Shown piece after piece: positions 14,062-21,359 of a DNA stretch of 37,759 nucleotides (position 1 is its first letter; every line of letters starts with the position of its first letter). Source of the DNA: Microcaldota archaeon (GTDB lineage: Archaea; Micrarchaeota; Micrarchaeia; Micrarchaeales; CABMGC01); the NCBI GenBank assembly GCA_021802765.1, contig JAJZRI010000007.1, positions 1-37,759 of the forward strand. The letters are read 5' to 3'. A program made the position numbers and the translations under genes. Below the pieces are notes generated by a model. It saw nothing but the letters and a program-made list of their open reading frames with translations, had not been told where the DNA came from and did no database searches.

Positions 14062-16488
14062 TTAGAGCTTGAGATTGGAGAGGTTGTAGGAGTCTATTAG
14101 CTTTAGGTTCCCGTATGCTATTGCCATCTTTATTATCTCCGCATTCTTGCCATATGCCCGATAGAGCTTGTCCAGGAATGTGAGCCTTGCCTCCTCATCT
14201 AGGAAGACCAGGAACGCCTTTGTCTTCTGGTTTATCTCGATGTCCCTTACCTTCATGTCGGAAGAGTAAATCTTTACGTAGTTCTGAGTGCCCTTGTTTG
14301 TGACTATGACATCGGTCCTGCTTGATGCGCCAAGCTCGGTCATTAGCATGGCATTGGATATGCAATAATCTTTGAGCTTGCGGTATATCGTGAGATATTC
14401 CATGCTGTATCCGGACTCCTTTATCCACTTGGTCGGCGCATAGTAGTCATCCGCCATCTTTACTATGTCCTTCTCGACCAGGTAGTTAAGTATGGAGTAG
14501 GTATTTCTGAGAGTTATGGTCATTCTCGTATTCCCATACTTTATGTTGTTGCTTATGCCTGACTTGAGCTCCTCGGCCGTCAGAGGCATGTAATGCCACC
14601 TATAAAGGGCATTGACCTTATCGAATACCAAGACCATAGAGTCTGAAGATTCCTTTGCATGCTCCAGTTTTGCAGGTTTTATGTCAGGCACGTCTATGTA
14701 GTAGTCGTCCACATTCGGAGGCACTAGCACCTTGTTAAGTATTATTATGACTATCGCAGCAACTATGAATGCGACGTATAGGGGAGGCACGTTTATTGCG
14801 GTTGTTGAAGGATAGTTATATGGGACCGAGTAGTTCTCGCCCATCACCTCCACTGAGAAGGTGCCGTTGCCATGGCTTATGTAGGTATCCTTGGGGAGCG
14901 CGTATCTAAAGGCGCCGTTCTGTATTACACCGTTTACAGGATAGGCGCCGTTTATGCTGGCAGTGTACGCAACGCCGCTCACAGGATGGCCGTTGCTGGA
15001 TGCCAAGAATGAGAAGGTGGCGTTTGGGAAATCAAAATTGCTCTGCGTTATGCTGGAGTTGCTCACATAGAACAGCGCTGACGAATATATCAGGCCCTTC
15101 TGGTCGCTTAGCCTTGCCACATAGTATCCGCTTGGCAGGAAGAACTGCGGGAATTCATACACTGCCTGCTGGCCAGTCTGCCCCATGTATATCGGATTGC
15201 TCTGAGCGCTTGATAGGTTGCTTGAAAGGACTAGTACAAAGGTGGAGACCGTAGCGTTCTGTGACTGATTGAATACCTGAGCGCCAATTGTTAGTGGCTG
15301 TGAAAGTCCGACGACTGCAGGCATGCTAAGCAGTCCGTTCTGCCGCAGGCTGTACCTGAATGGCAGCTCGAGGTCCCTAAAGCCCGAAGGGTTCGACAGG
15401 TTGAGCATGAGCAGCGCATAGGAGCTGTTTATCTCATCAGATACAGATGGATAGTACTTTATTGCAGTGCTTGTGGTGAAGAGAGTAGTAGTTCCGGAAG
15501 GCGCGCCGGGTATACTCACAGTGCCGGTCGCCAACGGGGTCATCCAGAATCGCGACTTGAGTGCCTTTGCTATGTCTAAGGCCAGGTTTTCTACGCTGTT
15601 GTTCCATCCGACTGACGGATAATTTGAGAATAGGACAAGTGTGCCATTTAGTATCGGCGTTGCATACACATGTCCAAGGCTGCTACCGGACTTGAGGGCA
15701 AAGGTAGGCGTGCTGAAGAAGAAGATGCTGTTGGAGGAGCTTGATGCGGTGAAGTTTGAGTATGGGAGCAGGGCGGAATATTCCTGGACAGTGTTCTGCA
15801 TTGCCTGGCCGCTGCAGGATACGGATCTTGAGAAGTTCCTCCCTACATAGATCACCGTATCACCGTTGCCGAGTAGGGTCATTATTGAGATGTTCTCGTA
15901 GTTTGTGCACTTCTCATTATAAGTGGAATTGGGCAGGAGGATGTTTGGTATGAGACCGGATGGGATTATGACTGTAGAATTATGGGGTATTGTTGAGAGC
16001 TTGTTTATATCAACATAGTTGAGGCTAGAGCTTCCAAGGTATAGGCCATATCTATGCATTGATGCATTGAGCGCTACGAAGAGGCTAGAGCCTATGAAGC
16101 ATTGAACGCAGTAGCCCTCAAGGTTTACCAGGTATACGGGCTCAGATGGATTTGACGGATATATCGCAACGGTGAGGTTTGACGAGGATGAGTTTGACTG
16201 CGAGTAGCCCACCTTTGCGTAACCTACAAGGTAGTTTGAGTTGTTGTATGTGAGCATGCCGTACTGGGATATTGAAAGGCTACCGGATATGGGTCCTGTA
16301 GGGGTGGCGTTTACTGTAGGAAGGGACCGTATCTGGCCCTGCACATAAAGCACAATGCCACCGACTATCAGAAGCAGCACTATTGCAACAATTATTATTG
16401 TATTTACAACGGACCGGGACTTCTTTATCGGTTTTATTCCAGAGTCGTTGCGCCATGCAGACCCTGTGAAATCTTTTCCATCAGCCAT
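14062..16488 (-). CDS. Large membrane-anchored surface protein of the T4SS-like cluster
   Basis: 808 aa from the ATG at 16488 (an in-frame TTG just upstream is possible). A basic cytoplasmic start (KPIKKSRSV) leads to a membrane helix at about 30-52. Next comes an external region of about 530 residues, rich in Ser, Thr, Asn and Tyr with some 20 N-x-S/T sites and paired cysteines (YCVQC). A second helix (about 590-612) and a cytoplasmic tail of about 190 residues follow. The tail has a winged-helix-like stretch (ILNYLVEKDIVKMADDYYAP). The long extracellular part suggests a contact, adhesion or scaffold role. It is the last gene of the minus-strand operon that starts at 21284. No family recognised. 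Confidence 0.75.
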   Translation of the reverse strand: MADGKDFTGSAWRNDSGIKPIKKSRSVVNTIIIVAIVLLLIVGGIVLYVQGQIRSLPTVNATPTGPISGSLSISQYGMLTYNNSNYLVGYAKVGYSQSNSSSSNLTVAIYPSNPSEPVYLVNLEGYCVQCFIGSSLFVALNASMHRYGLYLGSSSLNYVDINKLSTIPHNSTVIIPSGLIPNILLPNSTYNEKCTNYENISIMTLLGNGDTVIYVGRNFSRSVSCSGQAMQNTVQEYSALLPYSNFTASSSSNSIFFFSTPTFALKSGSSLGHVYATPILNGTLVLFSNYPSVGWNNSVENLALDIAKALKSRFWMTPLATGTVSIPGAPSGTTTLFTTSTAIKYYPSVSDEINSSYALLMLNLSNPSGFRDLELPFRYSLRQNGLLSMPAVVGLSQPLTIGAQVFNQSQNATVSTFVLVLSSNLSSAQSNPIYMGQTGQQAVYEFPQFFLPSGYYVARLSDQKGLIYSSALFYVSNSSITQSNFDFPNATFSFLASSNGHPVSGVAYTASINGAYPVNGVIQNGAFRYALPKDTYISHGNGTFSVEVMGENYSVPYNYPSTTAINVPPLYVAFIVAAIVIIILNKVLVPPNVDDYYIDVPDIKPAKLEHAKESSDSMVLVFDKVNALYRWHYMPLTAEELKSGISNNIKYGNTRMTITLRNTYSILNYLVEKDIVKMADDYYAPTKWIKESGYSMEYLTIYRKLKDYCISNAMLMTELGASSRTDVIVTNKGTQNYVKIYSSDMKVRDIEINQKTKAFLVFLDEEARLTFLDKLYRAYGKNAEIIKMAIAYGNLKLIDSYNLSNLKL

Positions 16489-16498
16489 CAAACTTCAC

Positions 16499-16657
16499 TT
16501 AGTTGGAATCGATCGGCTTCTCCTTAAGCAGATACTTCTTTATCAGTGAGTCGACGAACCTTGAGAACTTGTTGGACTCGTCCTTGAGCGGCTTCTTTAT
16601 TATGCAGACCTTTACGTTGCTCACGGTCCTGTTTATGTTCACATAGTACACTGCCAT
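16499..16657 (-). CDS. 52-aa small basic protein in the T4SS-like operon
   Basis: The ATG at 16657 begins MAVYYVNINRTVSNVKVC and the frame closes at a TAA after 52 codons. It is hydrophilic and lysine-rich (IIKKPLKDES, SLIKKYLLKEK). It fits exactly between the upstream coiled-coil gene (9-nt gap) and the 809-aa gene (10-nt gap), and codon use is like its neighbours, which argues that it is real. No transmembrane segment or known motif; function unknown. Confidence 0.65.
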   Translation of the reverse strand: MAVYYVNINRTVSNVKVCIIKKPLKDESNKFSRFVDSLIKKYLLKEKPIDSN

Positions 16658-16666
16658 TACTATCAC

Positions 16667-17422
16667 TTAGCTCTTCAACTCAATATAACCCAGCGAGACC
16701 ATCTTATCGAGTATCTGCTCCACCCGGGTTGGTGAGAGATTGTGGTCCTTTGAGAATGCAATCACGTCTATTGAACTGTTGTGCACGGTGATCCATTCCT
16801 CCACAAGCGCCATGAGCGACTCGTCGCTGTATTTTTGGAGCGCGCCTAACTGCTCCCTAATCACTTTATTCTCTTCGACCAGTTGCGCTGATTGGAGGGT
16901 AAGGTTCCGGTTGGACGCAGATATCTCTATGTTTATCCTCTTCTGCTCCCTGTAATCTGTAAGGAGTGAATCGTACTTGTTGTAAAGGGAGGTGTAGGTC
17001 TGCGAGAGCCCAGATACAAGGCCTTCGAGTATCGAATCCACATACTGTATGAACTTCACCTGGTTTATGGTATACCTGTCCGAAACCATTGACAGGACTG
17101 AGGACATCTCCTTTAGGACCTCGGCCCTCCTGAGATTGAGGCTTGTGTCGGGTATGAGAGAGTAGGTGAGCGTTAGGCTGTCGGCCTTGAGTTTTATGAC
17201 GTGAAATAGGTATGGCTTCTTGCTTATGTTCCTGCTCTCCACCTTTGCGAGGGTAAGCTCGGTGGGCTCGAACTGCACAGAATAGAAGGGCAGCTTGCCC
17301 AGAGTATCGCGGATGTCATCAAGCGTTCCTGTTAGCTTTGCATCTATGGTGAATTCCTCGACTTTAGGCTGGAGCGCGGCCTGGTCGTTTTGAGGTTGGG
17401 CATCTGGCAACTGAACCACCAT
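16667..17422 (-). CDS. Coiled-coil protein with C-terminal winged helix
   Basis: 251 aa, soluble. Residues about 20-110 look like a beta-rich domain (EFTIDAKLTGTLDDI, SVQFEPTELTLAKV, DSLTLTYSLIPD). Residues about 135-200 form a coiled coil (LLTDYREQKRINIEI, QLVEENKVIREQLG). Residues about 205-250 form a winged helix (VIAFSKDHNLSPTRVEQIL, MVSLGYIEL). It lies inside the T4SS-like operon between a two-helix membrane protein and the 52-aa gene. The winged helix may serve protein contacts rather than transcription. Compare the 387-aa protein at 34693, which has the reverse order. Confidence 0.7.
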   Translation of the reverse strand: MVVQLPDAQPQNDQAALQPKVEEFTIDAKLTGTLDDIRDTLGKLPFYSVQFEPTELTLAKVESRNISKKPYLFHVIKLKADSLTLTYSLIPDTSLNLRRAEVLKEMSSVLSMVSDRYTINQVKFIQYVDSILEGLVSGLSQTYTSLYNKYDSLLTDYREQKRINIEISASNRNLTLQSAQLVEENKVIREQLGALQKYSDESLMALVEEWITVHNSSIDVIAFSKDHNLSPTRVEQILDKMVSLGYIELKS

Positions 17423-17444
17423 AACATATGGATATTAGGCATAT

Positions 17445-17816
17445 TTATTGTTTATGCTTAATTTTAGCCGTTTTTTTCTGGTCAGTCGCAAGCCCAGGCG
17501 TGTAATTGACCAGGGATATCAGGTAAAGCGCCGCGATGACCAGGACGGAGAGGAGAATTGTATTGATGCTGATTGAGATTATCAGGCCAAGTATGGCGAA
17601 TATGACACCCAGGGCCACATAGAGGTTCTTCCTAGATGTGAAGCGGTCCCTCTTCTTCTTGTACTCCTCCATGTCCTCGCTGCATACGACAAGGTCGTTG
17701 CCCTGCAAGCTATGCGTCACGTTGCCCTTGAACCACCTTAGGGACTGGAGCACGCGGTCATCCCTGATCGCAATTCCATTCTTCCTCTTTCCACACATTA
17801 TGCAATAAGTCGGCAT
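17445..17816 (-). CDS. Small zinc-ribbon-like protein with two membrane helices
   Basis: 123 aa. The N-terminus has a CIMCGKRKNG half-ribbon and a further Cys in VVCSEDMEEY, so four-ligand zinc binding is uncertain. Two adjacent hydrophobic helices lie at about 66-84 and 88-106, and the tail is lysine-rich (KKTAKIKHKQ), so both ends should be cytoplasmic. The start ATG follows the stop of the upstream gene directly, indicating translational coupling. Probably an accessory of the secretion-like complex; no family recognised. Confidence 0.7.
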   Translation of the reverse strand: MPTYCIMCGKRKNGIAIRDDRVLQSLRWFKGNVTHSLQGNDLVVCSEDMEEYKKKRDRFTSRKNLYVALGVIFAILGLIISISINTILLSVLVIAALYLISLVNYTPGLATDQKKTAKIKHKQ

Positions 17817-18125
17817 TCATTCAACCTTTAGCTCGACGAGCTTCCCGAACGTGTTCTTTATCTTCTCCTCCTCAAGCACGTCGAATATATTTGATATCGT
17901 GACATCGTCTATGCCGGCGCGCCTGAATAGGTTGACTACATCGTTGTGCTTGAGCCCGGCATTCTGGAGCATTCCAGTGAACATTATGACATTGACGTGC
18001 CGGTGCATGCGGTCCAGCTGCGCGAGTATGGAATCGGTGTTCTTGTCGCTGACCTTGAAGCTGGAGAGTATTCTCTTGAGCTCTATCTTGCTTATCGTAA
18101 AAGTTCCTCCCATATCATTCACCAT
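17817..18125 (-). CDS. Small helical protein coupled to the VirB4-like ATPase
   Basis: 102 aa, soluble and mostly helical: IELKRILSSFKVS, SILAQLDRMHRHV, FTGMLQNAGLKHNDVVNLF, VTISNIFDVLEEEKI. The start overlaps the end of the VirB4-like gene by 11 nt, and the stop is directly followed by the next ATG, so it is tightly coupled to both. A second ATG four codons on is an alternative start. The repeated two-helix look could be an adaptor to the ATPase; this is inference. No known motif. Confidence 0.7.
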   Translation of the reverse strand: MVNDMGGTFTISKIELKRILSSFKVSDKNTDSILAQLDRMHRHVNVIMFTGMLQNAGLKHNDVVNLFRRAGIDDVTISNIFDVLEEEKIKNTFGKLVELKVE

Positions 18126-19620
18126 AGCTAAATGCCCGGGTTATCAGCTGGTCGGATATCCCACTGCCCCTTAAGAAGGATACAACGAGCTCCCTTTGCA
18201 GCTTCTGGCCCAGCATCATCCTAACGAATTCCTTAAGGTCGACGAGCCTGTTCTTTGAGTCGAGCTCATTCATTATGCCGTCTATCGCGTCGGTGTTCGC
18301 CTCGCTCTCTATCAGCTTAGACCTAAGGAACGGCTTCTCGAATGAGTACTCCTTCTGTATCGACTGATCCCTGAGCTCGGTCTCTGTAAGCAGGTCGGCC
18401 AGCGTTATGGTATAGACGTCAAGAGGCACCTCTCCCACCACCCTGTTTATTATGAAGGTTGACGGGAATTGCTGAGAGGTCTGGAAAGACATATCTATGG
18501 CTGCCTGACCCACGCCAAGCTTGCTTATCTCTCCCCTTATGAACTGCGAGAAGTTAAGCGACCCCTGTAGGTAGTCCATGAACTTCTGGAATTTTATCTT
18601 CAGTATCACGTTGGTGCCGACATTTGAGAAGATTGCCTCGTTTATGTCCGTAGGGTTCTGGGAGGCCACTATTAGTCCGAACTGGTACTTCCTACCCTCC
18701 CTTATTATTGTTATGGCGTCGCTGCGCTCGTCGCTTGCCACCTTCCATGCCTCGTCGAGCACTATTATTGCCTTTAGGCCCTTGGCCGCGCTCCAGCCCG
18801 CGAGCCTCATCTTCTCCTTGAGCGTCTGGAGTATGAAGAGTGCCGCAAGAGCCCTGAACTTCTCATCGGGCAGGCCTGAGAGGTCTATGGCTACCAGCCC
18901 CGAGCTTATTATCTTGTCAAGGTCTATGGTGCTCTTCTGGGCAAAGTAATCCTCGCCCTCGCGCGAGAACTGCCTGAGCCTGTAAATCGCATTCTCAAGC
19001 TCCGCCGGATACTGGTAAGTGCCCTCCTGTAGCTTCTCCTCCAGAAGGCCGACGACATCCTTGAGTGTGGGAGCGTCCCTGTCCCCTACAGGAACGCTTG
19101 CCATTATGAATCCTGCATTGAGATAGGACTGCTCTATTGCCTCCGAAGTAAGCCTCTTCTGCTCTGGGAAGTTTGATATGTCAGTAAGTATGTCAAGGGA
19201 GTTCATTATCTGCTTGACCCTGTCTATCGGCTTTGCGCCTGCAAGATCCATAAGGTTGAGGTAATCGCCCTTTCCGAATGAGACTATCGTACCTCCGCTC
19301 TGCTTCACCCATCCCTTGTACTCCCCAGCCCAGTCGATTATTATGGCGTTCGTGCCCCAGACGTAGCTTGCGCGTATGAGGAAGGTCTTTACGAAGAAAC
19401 TCTTTCCCGACCCAGTTATGCCCACAACTGAGAGGTGGGGGTTTGTGAGCGTGTTGAATGTCCAAGTGAATGGCACGCCGAATCTACGGGTTATGCCTAT
19501 GAATATCGAATCTGTGGGGTCGTTTAGCAGGAGCTCGTACGGAGGCTCCGGGGGCCTTGTTATGAAGGTCCTCTTTGCGAGCTCATTTCCCATTATTTTT
19601 TGTATCTTTATAAGGCTCAT
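18115..19620 (-). CDS. VirB4/HerA-type ATPase, stand-alone motor domain
   Basis: 501 aa from the ATG at 19620 (a TTG 10 codons upstream overlaps the previous gene and is less likely). Walker A is GITGSGKS (67-74). IIIDWAGEY follows at about 93-101. Walker B is AIIVLDEAWK (284-293), with REGRKYQFGLIVASQNP after it (307-323), which is the hallmark order of VirB4/TrbE and HerA-like pumping ATPases. The family hexamerises at the inner membrane face and drives DNA or protein transfer. The usual VirB4 N-terminal domain of about 200 residues is missing; two upstream genes look like separate versions of it. In Sulfolobales the comparable motor is CedB. Confidence 0.88.
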   Translation of the reverse strand: MSLIKIQKIMGNELAKRTFITRPPEPPYELLLNDPTDSIFIGITRRFGVPFTWTFNTLTNPHLSVVGITGSGKSFFVKTFLIRASYVWGTNAIIIDWAGEYKGWVKQSGGTIVSFGKGDYLNLMDLAGAKPIDRVKQIMNSLDILTDISNFPEQKRLTSEAIEQSYLNAGFIMASVPVGDRDAPTLKDVVGLLEEKLQEGTYQYPAELENAIYRLRQFSREGEDYFAQKSTIDLDKIISSGLVAIDLSGLPDEKFRALAALFILQTLKEKMRLAGWSAAKGLKAIIVLDEAWKVASDERSDAITIIREGRKYQFGLIVASQNPTDINEAIFSNVGTNVILKIKFQKFMDYLQGSLNFSQFIRGEISKLGVGQAAIDMSFQTSQQFPSTFIINRVVGEVPLDVYTITLADLLTETELRDQSIQKEYSFEKPFLRSKLIESEANTDAIDGIMNELDSKNRLVDLKEFVRMMLGQKLQRELVVSFLRGSGISDQLITRAFSYGE

Positions 19621-19624
19621 GTCA

Positions 19625-20446
19625 TCAGTTTTGCGTATTGAAGATTGCAAACATCTCCTTCTCGTCGGGTATGATGTAATTGAAGCTGAAGAGCGAGTAG
19701 ACCTCCCTGCCCGTGACCCTGATCAGGCTCAGGTCGAATACGTTGAATACGGTCTGGAGCTCGCTGAGCTGGTTTGTAAGGGCATCCTGGGCGTCCTTTA
19801 GGCTTACCCCGACCGCAGTCGACTCCAGGTACATTATGCTGTTGACAGGCTTCTCACCTTCGCCTATCTTGTCTATCCTTGTCTGTATCACGTTTATCTC
19901 CCTTTGCATGTTCTCAAGGCCCATAGGGTTTGGGTTTGTAGACTGCATCTCCTTTGAGTATTGGAACTCGAGGAGGCCCCTTTTTGTCTCCAATTCGTCG
20001 CGGTACTTCTGTATGTCCTCTGATGCCGCTATTAGGTTGAACTTGAACGGGAACTTTAGGTTCATTATGGCCTTTTCCCATTTTTCTGGAGCAGCAACAA
20101 GCTCAGGGCGGTCATCGATAGATCGCTCTGCGGTGAATATGTAGTTGTACACGTTAGCAGTGAGGTATCCGGTTGCATAGTATATGCCGTTTGAGTACTT
20201 TATGACCGAATCCTGACTGCTTGTTATCGTGAAGTTCTTTGCAGGGGTTATGGTTATTCCTAGCAGCCGCGTAATTACCGGCACGAGCAGGAAGTCTGCA
20301 AATGCGAGAAGAAGTATCAATATCACAGTAAGGCCGGCTAACATGTCTATTATTATGCCGAAGATCCCGAACCTTGAAGAAGCTGTGAACACCAGTATTG
20401 CCACAAGAATGGATGCCGCAATGGAGATTATAGTTGTTTCATCCAT
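19625..20446 (-). CDS. Two-helix membrane protein resembling VirB3 plus VirB4 N-terminal domain (copy 2)
   Basis: 273 aa. Membrane helices lie at about 5-27 and 31-58, as in VirB3/PrgI-type subunits. A cytoplasmic domain follows: NGIYYATGYLTANVYNY, LKFPFKFNLIAASEDIQKYRD, a coiled coil at about 140-215, then DLSLIRVTGREVY and YIIPDEKEMF. Strand-helix order and the terminal 'G.E..........P' pattern resemble the VirB4 N-terminal domain. It ends 4 nt before the motor gene, which lacks that domain, and copy 1 lies immediately upstream. The VirB3/VirB4-N reading is inference from pattern and context; a profile search would test it. Confidence 0.6.
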   Translation of the reverse strand: MDETTIISIAASILVAILVFTASSRFGIFGIIIDMLAGLTVILILLLAFADFLLVPVITRLLGITITPAKNFTITSSQDSVIKYSNGIYYATGYLTANVYNYIFTAERSIDDRPELVAAPEKWEKAIMNLKFPFKFNLIAASEDIQKYRDELETKRGLLEFQYSKEMQSTNPNPMGLENMQREINVIQTRIDKIGEGEKPVNSIMYLESTAVGVSLKDAQDALTNQLSELQTVFNVFDLSLIRVTGREVYSLFSFNYIIPDEKEMFAIFNTQN

Positions 20447-20450
20447 TTAA

Positions 20451-21284
20451 TCACGACGCTGGAGAGGTCTTGTATTTCATTACCTCTGATATCGTTGCTG
20501 GCGGTATCATCCTGTCAGGCTCTATGAATATCAGTATCTCGTTTCCGGTTATCATTGACGCGGCAACTCCAAGGGTAGTGCTTATTCCTGCTGCGATCTC
20601 CTCGGCCTTTATGGTGACCAAGTTCACGGCCTCATCCTCAGAGTTTCCTGACGCAGATATGCTGGCATAGACTTCAAGCTGCTGCGAGTTGCTCCTGGAT
20701 ACATTGTCAAGAAGGTTGCGCCACATCGTCACCTCTCCCTTAACCCTGTCCAGAGCCTTCGGATCCGCGTTCTTGTCTACCTGAAGCGTGTTGTATCTCC
20801 CTTCCGATTCGCTTAGCTTTGCATTGATCCTTGCGATGTAATCATCCTTGTTTATCGAATGGAGCTGCGAGGAAAGCCTCATTGGCGTCTTGCTTATGCT
20901 CACAAGCCTTGCAAAGAGCGTCGCAAAGTTGTACTTCTGGTCGTCGTCCATCTCGGTCGCGGTGCTGTATATCGGGATCTTCACAAAGGATGTGGCGAAG
21001 ATATCGTTGTTGCGCCTCACAACTATGGCACTGCCGCTAGGGGTCATGTAATATGGCTCGTTCTCATCGACCACTATGTTCATGTGCTTCATCTTTGTTA
21101 TCGGCTCGAAGAGAAAGAGGTAGTCCTTTGTGGCAAATGCAATCATCCCAGAAAGTAGCGCCATTATGGCAACTATGAGGGCCAGCGGCGCAAAGCCTGA
21201 GGGTATGAAGCTCATTATCACAACACAGACTATCCCGACACCTACAGCTATGGCGAAAACGAGCATCTGGCTTTGACTATTCAA
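20451..21284 (-). CDS. Two-helix membrane protein resembling VirB3 plus VirB4 N-terminal domain (copy 1)
   Basis: 277 aa from a TTG at 21284; the ATG at 21266 (MLVFAIAV) is the alternative. Helices lie at about 9-27 and 32-52. Then come a strand-rich region (HMNIVVDENEPYYMT, AIVVRRNNDIFATSFVKIPIYS), helices (NFATLFARLVSISKTPMRL), a coiled coil, and ASMITGNEILIFIEPDRMIPP. The layout matches the next gene (19625-20446) although sequence identity is low, so they are probably ancient paralogues. It heads the operon that continues through the VirB4-like motor to the 809-aa protein. Two TATA-like elements lie just upstream. Confidence 0.6.
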   Translation of the reverse strand: MNSQSQMLVFAIAVGVGIVCVVIMSFIPSGFAPLALIVAIMALLSGMIAFATKDYLFLFEPITKMKHMNIVVDENEPYYMTPSGSAIVVRRNNDIFATSFVKIPIYSTATEMDDDQKYNFATLFARLVSISKTPMRLSSQLHSINKDDYIARINAKLSESEGRYNTLQVDKNADPKALDRVKGEVTMWRNLLDNVSRSNSQQLEVYASISASGNSEDEAVNLVTIKAEEIAAGISTTLGVAASMITGNEILIFIEPDRMIPPATISEVMKYKTSPAS

Positions 21285-21312
21285 TCATACCACTGCCTAG
21301 ATATTAGTATTA

Positions 21313-21350
21313 AACTATTTAATAGCTTATCAAAGGCAGCGTATAAACGG
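21313..21350 (-). promoter_or_regulatory. Promoter region of the VirB4-like operon
   Basis: Two AT-rich elements occur on the minus strand: GCTATTAAATAG near 21315-21326, part of a small palindrome, and CGTTTATACG near 21339-21349. Either could serve the genes from 21284 down to 14062; the nearer one would start transcription about 10 nt before the TTG. Confidence 0.45.
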
Positions 21351-21359
21351 ATTCGGGAT

